A stretch of DNA of 64,000 nt from Paraphaeosphaeria minitans (taxonomy: Eukaryota; Ascomycota; Dothideomycetes; Pleosporales; Didymosphaeriaceae). Shown one piece after another: positions 21,962-31,871 of the stretch; within the stretch, counting starts at the first letter, position 1, and each line of letters begins with the position of its first letter. The notes below the pieces were generated by a model. It made no database searches, was not told where the DNA came from, and saw nothing but the letters and a program-made list of their open reading frames with translations. A program made the translations under genes and the position numbers. The stretch covers positions 1,860,001 through 1,924,000 of the forward strand of contig WJXW01000004.1 of NCBI GenBank assembly GCA_015832175.1. The letters run 5' to 3'.

Positions 21962-22599
21962 CTACGAAACGACTTGTACCTTCCTCGACCATGGCTCATC
22001 AGGAAAGAACGGCAAGAGAGCTTCGTGCTGAGGTGCAACAGACCGCTGAATACCCGAAGCTGCAGTGTTTTTTTGACGAGGTTGAAGAATGTGTGGCTTA
22101 ATGGTTCCACCAGTACTTGTGGAACCATTAAGCTAGATTAGAGATGGAAATCCACTGCCGCACGCAGATACACAGATTGAATACACACATAATGCTAGCA
22201 AGAACGGAATTTACATCCTTTGCGATGATCTCGCATAGCATGTGAGTCCAATGTAACCGCTTTGCTAATGAAGCATTCGGCTTCACCGAAAGTCAATGGT
22301 TGGAAGCTAGTTTCTGGCCTGTTCAGTCGCCGCGTCTCACATCAATGGTTTATCCAGTCTATCACCTGCACATAGCTACTCCTTATCTGTACTAGCTCCC
22401 ATAACAGTGCGCCATCTTCTCGCTCCGATTGCTTGTATAGGTATGACGAATCAAATCCTTTAATATATAGACCTACCAGCCGACTCCACCTTCGACACTT
22501 TCTTTCAAAAAATCTCAGGCATGCGCAAGGCCCCAGAAATATTCTCTACGACTTCAGAAGGTAGCCGGTTCATCTCCACATTTTGCGCACGTCTCCAAA
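21962..22599. other. Intergenic between the astacin copies
   Basis: 638 bp with an inverted repeat at 22097-22132 and the promoter of copy B. TA-rich sequence at about 22460-22475 (TTTAATATATAG) may include its TATA element. No gene was seen. Confidence 0.45.
22097..22132. repeat. Perfect 14-bp inverted repeat (hairpin)
   Basis: CTTAATGGTTCCAC at 22097-22110 and its exact reverse complement at 22119-22132 flank the 8-nt spacer CAGTACTT. It lies about 140 nt after the copy-A stop codon, so it could be a 3' structure or a small mobile-element relic. The core TTCCACCAGTACTT recurs at 24365-24378. Confidence 0.7.
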
Positions 22600-23742
22600 A
22601 TGATCAAGCTCCTCATGTTCACGATACCAAGCCTGCTGATGGCAGTTGCCGGCGCGTCTTCCTGCTGGGGCTCCTTTGACAACTGCACGGTTCATGCCAT
22701 GAATCTTCACAGTCGTGGCATGAGCGCAATCGAGGGGATAGTTGAGGGACCTCCGCGAGTTCCATGGCCCGACGGCAAGGTAAATTATCGAGAAGTTGAG
22801 TCACGCTGGCGGAACCACGATCGGAGCTAGACGAGACTCTAATGAATTCTAATGACTCGTCCAGGTCACCTACTGCTACGCCGACTACAACACAAGAAAC
22901 GCTCTCAAGCGGACCGTCGAGGGCGCAATTCAGTTATGGATGAGTGCGCTTGGCGGTCCTGCTTCAGCGGAAACGGGCCACAGCTTATCTTTCAAGGAGC
23001 TCAAGTCTGACCGCAACTGGCCGACATACTGCTACTTGTACACATATATGGATTTCGACCATACAGGAGATTGGAATCCTGTAGTACCGCCTGACACACT
23101 CGCTCTCCATCGCTCGGTTGGAACTAGTTCCGGGGCTTCAGTTGGGTATCAACCAGGGCCCGCAGGCGCCAATAATATCTTGTTAGGTCTGGGCCCTTCT
23201 TTGGAAACCATGTGGCCAATACTGGGACACGAGTTTGGACATGTCTTGGGATTCGGCCACGAGCATCAACGAGACGACCGTAAGTATCAAATAATAACCG
23301 CACTATGTGGCACCTTTTAACAACCTCCCAAGGCGACAAACACATTCTATTCAACTGCGATAAAGTATTAGGCTACCAGCAAAGCTTAGCTAAGCTCATG
23401 ACCTCGGGCCGGCCTCTCTCTCAACAGCTAGCGCATGATCTTTTGTGCAACGACTGGCGGACTGCGCTCTCCATCGGCTCCACGTTGAATGCTTTCGTCT
23501 ATTGGCCCACGCAGAGGATGTTTGGCTCCTTCGACAAAGATTCCATCATGCACTACGGCAGCGAAGGGTTCTCGGACAAGAGACTATGTACGCCGTCCAC
23601 GCCGTCTGGATGCCCCATCACCACACTCAATGGGGAGTACATATGGCCCAAAATGAAGGTGTCTGCGGGAGATGCTCAGGCCGCACGGGAGATGTATCCT
23701 TGGCGAGAGCCAGCACTACCAGGACCAGCGCGTGGTAAGTGA
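22600..23742 (+). CDS. Astacin-like (M12A) secreted zinc metalloprotease, copy B
   Basis: Three exons, 22600-22779, 22865-23279 and 23333-23742, with introns of 85 and 53 nt, give 334 residues. A signal peptide (MIKLLMFTIPSLLMAVAGA) is followed by a propeptide-like region and the peptidase domain from VTYCYADYN. The active site HEFGHVLGFGHEHQRDDR matches the astacin signature HExxHxxGxxHExxRxDR, with three zinc His and a catalytic Glu. SIMHYG is the Met-turn. Six or more Cys in the mature region suggest disulfides and secretion. No EGF, CUB or ShK domain follows. Fungal M12A enzymes are extracellular proteases, some linked to host or insect colonisation. It is intact, unlike copy A. Confidence 0.85.
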
Positions 23743-24665
23743 ATAAATTTTTGCAAAGAAGGCACGGCGCTAACTAGCCTGAGCCATACATTTCCGCTCA
23801 TGAGGTTCCATGTCCGTGGCGTGCGTAGTCATATACACACGAACAGGCTGGCAGTGCTTAGACAGGCACCCGTTGTTGAAGGACTGGATATCTGGCTGGA
23901 CAAAATTTGTGACTGCCATGGATGCATGGTTAGGATTAAGAGCCACATGTTAGCCACAAGGTAACTTGCATCTCTAACCATCTTTTCAAATAATTTGTGA
24001 AATAGCGTATTAGTCATGCTGACACTCGAGATCTACCCACGTGTTGCGACGAAGATAGATCTGCATTTGCAAGTCTAGTAGCCATTGACCCCAACTTGCG
24101 CATGCAATACTCCCGCATCTCCTATCATCTCCCCTGGACATACATCGTAGACGGCATCCAAAAATTCGCACCTGGACATGCTTTAACCCCCTCCGAATCC
24201 ACACGAGATTTCGTAACGATTGACATCATTCAGCCACATGCCTTTCACTTCAACAAACTGGTTTCCCCAACCTAACTTACAAGCCCGTGCAAAAAGATGA
24301 TCTGATAGATAAATACTACCGTCCCCGAGCTTTCCCATCCCCACTCTAATACCTATTTCTTTTCTTCCACCAGTACTTCTGGAGGGTGGCTATTCCTAGT
24401 CACAGAAAGCCTGCCTTGTCCTCGCAATTTGCGACTCTGTAGATGGCATTGATGGAACAACGCGGATCTGGAGAGACATATTTATAATGATGGAGTTCAG
24501 TATGGATGGGATGTATGTCTCGCAAACACCGTCTATATTACACGATGCTACGCTGATGTTGTGTACAAGTGCTATGCCAGAAAATATAGCCCAAGACCCC
24601 CGAGATTTCGGGTTCCTTCGACCTCTCTCCTTTCCCACCCGCTCCTCCACCGCCACTGCCACCGC
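23743..24665. other. Intergenic, no gene recognised
   Basis: 3' flanks of the astacin and NUC1 genes. At 24365-24378 it holds TTCCACCAGTACTT, the core of the hairpin at 22097. No coding evidence. Confidence 0.45.
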
Positions 24666-25713
24666 CTACTGCCCCTTCCCAAAATTCTTCTGCCTCTGCG
24701 CATACTCCTTGACAACGACCGAGCAGTTCAACTCCTGGCACAGCCTCTTTCTCCGTGCAGGCTCCAACTTCTTCGCAAACTCCAGCCCACTCGCGCGCTC
24801 CACCACCTCCAGTGGGACTTCAAAGTCGGTCAATGGCTTGGTATTCGGGATCACGGCATTGGGCAGCACGAAGGCGCCCAGCGCCACGTTCCCGCCCTGC
24901 CGTCCGTCCTCGGCGAAAATGACTTTGTAGAAATGCGTGGGCACGGCGACGTTTGGCGGTGATCCGATGACTTCGTACGACACGCGCCACTTCCCGTCCG
25001 CTTCCTTCTTCGGCAAGTAAAGCGGGCCCGTGACAATCCTCACACTCGGGTAACTCTTGGTCAGCCTTCTGCAGAAATCCTCGAAATGCGCCCAGTAATC
25101 CCGGTTAAAACCATCCCCAACCTGCGGACACATGTTGCTGAGCGCAAAGGTGTCGTCCATGGCGGTCTGACTCCATTTCGCGTCGGCGGCCGGGACCTGG
25201 TGGCCGCGGTCGTACCCGCTGCGGAAGTAGTCCTTGAGCTTGGCGCGGAACACGTCCGGGATGGCGACGTCCTCGACAAAGACTGAATGCTTGCGGTCGG
25301 CGTGGTTGTTGGCGAGGGACTCGGGGGTGATGTGCTCGGCGACCCAGTGGGGGTTGCGGGTGCGGCGGTCGAAGGACGAGGTGAGGGAGGCGGCGGGGCG
25401 GAGGTCGTTGACGGGGCCGGGGAACCCATATTGGAAGATGCCGCTGGGGTCGACCTGATGTGATTAGTATTGCCCATCGCAGTGTATCTGGCGGACTAAC
25501 GAGAGCTTTTTGGACCGGGGCATGGGGATGCTGAACCCCAGGTAAGGGAGGCGGCGGCGGCGGGCGTTGTATGCCCGCGCCTGTGGTTGCCGTCGTCGTG
25601 GTTGTGACCACCGTTACGGGCGCTTCCTTCCTCGTCGACCAGAGAGCTGCGGTGGCAGCTGCGCCGGTGGCAGCTCCGGCCGCAGCCACGATGGCGAGGG
25701 TGACTTTGGACAT
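24666..25713 (-). CDS. NUC1: Mitochondrial DNA/RNA non-specific endonuclease (EndoG/NUC1)
   Basis: Two exons, 25713-25501 and 25454-24666, with one 46-nt phase-0 intron, give 333 residues, close to yeast Nuc1 (329). The N-terminus (MSKVTLAIVAAAGAATGAAATAAL) resembles a mitochondrial signal-anchor and is followed by a proline-rich linker. The catalytic domain starts at VDPSGIFQYGFPGPVNDL and holds the ββα-Me motif DRGHQVPAADAKWSQ, with the general-base His and the downstream metal-binding Asn in SNMCPQVGDGFNRDYW. The family degrades mitochondrial nucleic acids and can move to the nucleus in cell death. It is divergent from the tRNA-dehydratase gene across 548 bp carrying a three-copy repeat. 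Confidence 0.92.
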
Positions 25714-25923
25714 GGTGGTGAGGCTCTAGCCTGCGTTCTGGGGTAGTTTGGGGCTTTTTGTAAGCGCAAGAGGGGAGGCGGTCGTCTGAAGAGCGGCTAC
25801 AGTGATCAGCCGGCCGAGCGGCGCGTGAACAGGGTTTCAGACGCGTCGAGTTCGCCGTGTACGATCTGCTGACGCCCGTCACGCCCGTCATCTGTTGTTC
25901 TCGTGGCACCCGAGAAAATTAGG

Positions 25924-26095
25924 GTTAGCGCCGCGCTTGCCCGCTTCGCCCTAGCGCCTGCAGCAACACGTGGAGCTACGCTAAGAGGTCCAGGTTTAGC
26001 GCCGCTTGCTCGCTTTGTCTTAGCTCTTTTCAGAGCTTGAGAAATCATGCTAAGCCATTTACGACTAGCGTCGCGCTTGCCCGCTTCGTCCTAGC
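25924..26095. repeat. Three imperfect ~32-bp GC-rich repeats, ~70 bp apart
   Basis: Copies at about 25924-25955, 25994-26024 and 26063-26095 share the core TTAGCGCCGCGCTTGCCCGC followed by TTCGCCCTAGC with small changes. Spacing is regular at about 70 nt. They sit in the shared upstream region of the divergent NUC1 and tRNA-dehydratase genes. They may be protein-binding sites or a decayed minisatellite; the sequence does not decide. Confidence 0.7.
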
Positions 26096-26261
26096 CTCTA
26101 TCGGAACTTTCGAAGTCTGGGGCTCACCACCATGAAGTCATCATCGCCAACGAGCCCGAGCCATTGCGGCCCGTCATCTGCACCTTTCCGAATATTCGTA
26201 TGTACATGGCGTCTCTATAGCCCAGCTGATTCGACCCGAGTGTAAATACGAGTGCACAGAC

Positions 26262-27918
26262 ATGTCTTCGTGGATATCTCGGGCCACCGAGAACCACAGG
26301 GCGCAGTTGGTGACAACAGCCGTGGTCTCGGGAGTGGTAGTTGGAAGTGCGATTTTAGGGTTTCAGAAAGCACGGCGCATGTACAAAGTTGAGAACCTGA
26401 AGGCTTCGATACCGGACATCGATGGCGAGCATCACGCGTCTAGGGTAGGCAACTCACATGACCATTCCAGACCCATTCAGAAAATTCGAATGCAGGAACA
26501 AACGATGCAAGTCAGACATGCTAACAGCTCATTGCCCAGTTGACCGAATATGGCGCTGCATCTGGCATCCACGCCCCAAGTAAGGAAGACCAACGGAGCA
26601 CCGAGCTCGCAGCAAGAGCACGGAAAGGGGACTACGACAATGGTTCGCCACCCCACAACTTACATATGGACCCCTCCTAACATCCCCAGACATCATCCTC
26701 GAACAACTCGCGCGAAACCGCGTCTTCCTCACCGACGCCGGCCTCGCTAAACTCCGCTCCGCCTTCATCATCGTAGTCGGCTGCGGTGGCGTCGGCTCCC
26801 ACACGACCGCCGCCCTCGTCCGCTCTGGATGCTCCAACCTCCGCCTCATCGACTTCGACCAGGTGACACTTTCTTCCCTCAACCGCCACGCCGTCGCGAC
26901 CCTCGCCGATGTCGGCACTCCCAAGGTCCACTGTCTCCGCCGCCGCCTCGAGCAAATCACCCCCTGGACGCACTTCGACTGCCGCAACGAGCTGTTCGGG
27001 GAAGCCAGCGCGGCGACGCAACTCGCGCCTGATGCCAACGGCCAGGTGCCCACCTTCGTCATCGACGCCATCGACAACATCGAGAGTAAGGTCGCCCTGC
27101 TGGCGTACTGCCACAAAAACGGACTCCCCGTCATCTCCTCCATGGGCGCAGGCTGCAAGTCCGATCCGACGCGCCTGTTCATCGGCGACATCTCCGCCTC
27201 AACCGACGACCCCCTATCCAAGTCCACGCGGCGCCGTCTCCGCGCGCTGGGCGTGAAAGACGGCATTCCCGTCGTCTTCTCCACGGAGCGCCCGGGCCCC
27301 GGCAAAGCCCAGCTCCTCCCGCTCTCGGACGACGAGTTCAAGAAGGGCGACGTGGGGGAACTCGGCGTGCTGCCCGATTTCCGCGTGCGCATTCTACCGG
27401 TCCTAGGCACCATGCCGGCCATCTTCGGGCTCGCCGTGGCTAACCACGTCATCTGCGCCATCTCGGGGTATCCGCAGGAGTATCTACCGTCTAAGAACAG
27501 GGATAGCATGTACGACGGCATTCTCGGCACGCTGCAAGGCTCCGAAGGCCGCATTGCAAAGGCTCTTGGGTTCAACCAGGAGGGGCTGCGCATCGCTATC
27601 ACAAAGGACGATGTAGGGTATCTGATTGAAGAGGTGTATAATGGGCGGAGTGTGGTCAGTGGGCTTTCGACGAGGCTGGCGTTGGTCAGGTGGAAGAAGC
27701 CGGACAAAGAGGGGTTCGTTGATCAGAGGACGCCGGGGCAGAATAACTCGTGTTTGGGAATGAGAGAGCTGGTATGTATGACGAAGGAGGAGGCGGCGAA
27801 GCATGAGAAGGAGGTGCTGAGGGGTGGAAAGGAGCCTGGGGAGGTGTGGGATGGAAAGGTTGTGGAGAGGGTGAGGGGGAAGATGGAGGAGGAGGGGAGG
27901 TATGAGAGGTTCAGATAG
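26262..27918 (+). CDS. tRNA threonylcarbamoyladenosine dehydratase (TcdA/Tcd1-Tcd2 family)
   Basis: Three exons, 26262-26444, 26540-26642 and 26690-27918, with introns of 95 and 47 nt, give 504 residues. An N-terminal membrane segment (LVTTAVVSGVVVGSAILGF) fits the outer-mitochondrial location of the yeast homologues. The E1-like ThiF fold begins at DIILEQLARNRVFLTDAGL with the nucleotide loop VVGCGGVGSH and LRLIDFDQVTLSSLNRHAVAT. NGLPVISSMGAGCKSDPTRL and the LGTMPAIFGLAVAN block are also family-typical. The enzyme uses ATP to cyclise t6A37 to ct6A in ANN-decoding tRNAs. All exon phases agree and the gene looks intact. Confidence 0.9.
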
Positions 27919-30900
27919 GGTGGTGACGGTGGATGTGTATATTGTGTACGCTGAAGTTGATGTGAAGACCTTACTCTCCTGCATCATTCGCGACAACCGA
28001 CTCGGATGTGATGATGAGCATCACCGCCATACATATGGACTAACAGCACGAGCCTTCTCTAGCTCCCCCTCCTCCCCTATGGTTACTCTGTCGAGCGCAC
28101 TTTTGTCCGGTCCGCCGCCCGCACACCTTCAGACGATGTATCAGACACTTGTCGAAGCACATACTTTGCTCGGCTACTTTCCTTCTGTGAAGGTGAACTG
28201 AGGATACTGCTTAGGGTGATCAACTGTTTTGTCACTGAACAGAAGAAGCCTGTTCAGTAGTGCGTCTTATATAGACCTAGTTTACATAAGGAAGTAGTAA
28301 GCTGAGTGAGAAGCTCGTAGTAGTCAGGTGATCAACTCTCAGGTGATCGTCCTGTTCGTACTGTAGGGCCCATGGGTCCTACCCGTATCCCATACGCGCG
28401 CCACACCTTCAAACCACATGAGCCCGTGAATCCCCCTTTTCCAGTCAACCCGCCCGTGAGCAATAGGTGTGAAGAGCATCTGTACGAGCACAGAGGCGGT
28501 TTTTATTTTTCCTCCGACTGCACTATTCATTTCAATTCTCTCCGTCCGCCGGACGTCGCCCATGTTCTCCTTCTGATGTGTTTTCAGACCACATCTCATC
28601 ATCCTGGCACCGATTTCGATCACCTTACCCCGCGCAAGAGTGGAGCGAGAGGTGGAGGCAGATACGTAAGGTTCTATACCTCTCCGCATGGAATTGCGAG
28701 TTGTTTTGAGAAGAGTCACGATCGCCATGAGTGGGAACTGGGACTGAGCACAGCTACAGGAAAGACTCACTTTCCATGGGGGTGCCGCAGTCAATGCAAT
28801 CCCCTCTGCTTCCCGGAGATAGTGAATTGGCTTGAGCACTTTTAGAACCCATGGGCAGCCAGCCTTGTGTCTTTGGCCCAGCCGCTCTGTGTAGTGGTGT
28901 GAAGAGTGGAGTCAGGAGATGAGGAAGATTTTATAAGTCTTCCTGGGGGTAGGCAGAAAGGTGGTTTGAAGGTGGTGGTGGCTACCACCACTACTATTCA
29001 AGGAGTGTGGTTGCGCATTCAGCGCTTCCTTTTGAGGGCGGCGCACGCGCTATAAGCTCAGATATAGTAAGATTGCTTTTTTTTCGTCTCACTCCCTTCC
29101 ACACATACCGCGAATTTGTCTAAAACGTTTTAACGCATGGTGCTGTAGGTATGTTGTTTTTAGTCACACCGCCTTGCCTAGATTGCGTGGAGACGTTGTT
29201 TGAGAAGTAGCCTGGATTTTATAGCTTTCCTCCCATCGCCACACCGTTGAGCCTGGTATGTCGACGGTAATCATCACGACCACGCTAATTGGGAATCGCT
29301 CGCAGAGATGGCGCTTTCTTGGAAGGGCAGCTCACACCCATAGGCTGAAGGACTGTGTGTTGGTCGCCTCTCCTTGCGCCGCATGGTCTGACAGATAAAC
29401 CCTTTTTTAGATCCCATGCTGGGCACCGTGGACTCTTTTAGTCGGCTCGACCGCCACAGTGTTGTGGGGACAGCTTCCGTGGAGAATGAGGGAGGTTTTA
29501 TGCATCCTTCCTCCGGGTACCCGGTGATCGTCAGGATTGGCACCCACAGTGCTTTGTTTCAACGAGCAGTCCAAATCTCACGTCTCATCGGACAGACCCT
29601 GCGCTGATTTCAGACCCTCCTCCCCCCCAAACATGGAGCGCTTCCTTCAAGAATTTTCAGACTCCATCGTGGTCACCATCACTACTTTAATCCAACTTGC
29701 TCGAGAGCATTGTGTGGAAGACAAGTCGCGCGGAGACTGGACGAGGTGTTAGACCTTCCCTGCGTGCCTCCCAAACAGTTCGTGAGTGATGATTATCTTC
29801 ATGACCACATGCCAGTTTTCGTTTACGTGCTCCACAATTCCTCCCTCGTCCACCCTCCCATGCGGTTTTACCCTCCACATCTTCTAGACCCTATTGCAGA
29901 CCCATCTCTCCGCTTTCCATCATCTTGGCCTCACGCAGTTTTGTAAAGAAAACAGACGTAAGAGCTGAAGGCGAGGTTCAATACCTTTTCCCAGTCCGTC
30001 TCGTACGAACGCCGCCGAGGTGATGATCGTTGTCCAGATATAGTAGTGCTTGCGCGCATGTCTATGCGCAAACTCTTTTCCTCCCACAGCATGTAAATCT
30101 TCGCCGGCAATCTTTTTCCTCCCCTCTTCTTCTCCTTCCACCACATGGGTTTTTACCGCGTCCATTTCAAGTCTCGCCTCACTTTCCGCACGTACCTCAT
30201 CCAGATCGTGTCTTTCCACCACCTGCTTCGTCATTACCATCATAACCGGCCCGATCCGCTCCAGAGCAGTAGTTTGAGAAGCTGTGATAGGGCCGTGGTG
30301 TAGCATGTACATCTAATTTTCGAGCGTACTCCTCAATCCAGCAACATGAGATCATCGACCGCCGTTCTTCTCCATGAGACCGTATCCGCAGACGTCCTTC
30401 ATAACCCCCCACCTCTCTGGTCACGATCCATGTGGGGTGGTATAGTTGGTTTTAATCCCACCTGCCCTTTTACACTCCCCCTCCACTCCCGAGTCCCGCA
30501 CATAGGAGGTACCCGCCGAGATTCTTTTCCCCAACCGCCATGACTTCTCAAAGTCGTCAGTTTTTTAGTCGCCGCGCTGTACTGCGATGGACTTTGCGTT
30601 GGTGTGTGTGTATCAAAAGGTCAAGACCAAAAACCTCGTATCTAGTTGTGGGATGTGTGTCACGATACCTAGTGGTAACTACCGTCATCACCTATCTTCA
30701 CGCACGGCTTTGAGTCCCAGCCGACGAAACCACACCGCTTGACGCGTCATCCACGCTGCTTTCAACGCCTCTCCGTCCCACACATGGGAGTGCATAGTCT
30801 AGCTGGCGTTTTTAGACCCCGTGTTAACTCCTCTTAGGGCTTCTAGATACCTTATTCCCTCGTCACCACATGTGCATGCAGTGCTGCGGAAGTGTAGATA

Positions 30901-31871
30901 GGTAGTTCCAGAGAGGACACGACGACGTGATTTACCACCTCCACTAATAATGCCCAGCACGCTCACTCCCACACACCAGTAATCGTAGTTTAGTTTCATA
31001 AACCCCCTGAAGCGCCACCGGGACGTTTTTCAGACACGGCCATCGCTGCGAAGCGGAGTTGCGAAGAGAAGGTATCTAGGAAAAGACGGCGAGGATGTAT
31101 ACGGTACCTACCCTTCCTGCGCCCCAGGATTGTTAGTAACCTGGTTTGGAGTGTGTACCTACATCACCGGACCGGATCGACCCGAACAACGAGCGACCGC
31201 GTTCACAAGCCTCCGCGCCTCAGCGTCCCACCCCATCAGGGGGTGCCATGACACTTTTTCATTTGCCCTCTCGAGCACGCACGTGGAACGTGGAAGTTTT
31301 TCTCTCTTTTTTTTTTTTTTTTTCTTTGCACAAACACATATTCACACCATGCTTGACATGGTATTTTCTGTCTTTTTTTGGTCAGTCCGAACGCTGGAGC
31401 TCCGGTGCTGCAAAGGGGCAAGGTAGAGAGCAGGCAGTTGGATTATATACCTCCTCCGGGCGGCCTCGGAAATACAGCGTAGTAGAGCGGGTGATGATGA
31501 TGATCATCATCATCATCGCTATACCACCCGCAACGCGTGCCCCGTTCGCCCCTTCTTGCGACGACTCGGCTTACGTCAGTTTTAACCCGACATTCGAGAT
31601 CCCTCGTCCTCGCCGGACACCTCTCAACCCCACGCCACCAATGCACTACCCGGCCATAGCAACCCTCACACGCACTTGCCTCCCACTTTCGTTTTGAAGA
31701 AGCATCGCCTGGGTCTTGAGAATTGGAGCGTCGGGTGGATTTCCGTCGCGGGCAGCTAGTTAAAAAAATGTGAGAATTAAGATCGGTAAGCGGACGTGGT
31801 ATCAAGAACGTGTGCGCGCACGAAGAGAACTGCAACGGAACAGCAACAAGAACACCCCTCTCTGGTGTAGC
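27919..31871. other. 4-kb stretch without recognised genes; recurring T-tract/TAG boxes
   Basis: No frame matches a family and opposite-strand frames are equally long, so I call no CDS. From about 28.5 to 31.05 kb a box of the form (G)TTTTTAG followed by AnCCC(ATG) keeps returning with drift, for example near 28840, 29150, 29398, 29440, 30555, 30808 and 31028. Another box of the type GTCATCACCACTAC recurs, for example near 28975, 29264, 29670 and 30677. Small features are an 8-bp inverted repeat CTGAACAG...CTGTTCAG at about 28238-28260, repeated GGTGATCAAC at about 28215 and 28329, and a poly-T run near 31303-31323. It may be decayed tandem repeat or non-coding RNA sequence. Confidence 0.4.
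31492..31515. repeat. 24-nt perfect palindrome of GAT/ATC triplets
   Basis: TGATGATGATGA followed by its reverse complement TCATCATCATCA, with no spacer. It could form a cruciform but is also a simple product of triplet-repeat growth. Confidence 0.6.

Noticed and set aside
26529..27707. 392-residue minus-strand frame over the tRNA dehydratase
   Set aside because: Antisense shadow; the plus-strand product has full family motifs.
28214..28362. Repeated GGTGATCAAC motifs and an 8-bp inverted repeat that might bound a MITE
   Set aside because: The motifs are direct rather than terminal inverted repeats, and no target-site duplication is evident.
28339..28845. 157- and 166-residue frames on opposite strands
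   Set aside because: Equally long frames on both strands in the same interval suggest composition rather than coding, and neither resembles a known protein.
31301..31325. Poly-T run suggestive of a retroelement tail
   Set aside because: No element body, target-site duplication or reverse-transcriptase sequence flanks it.
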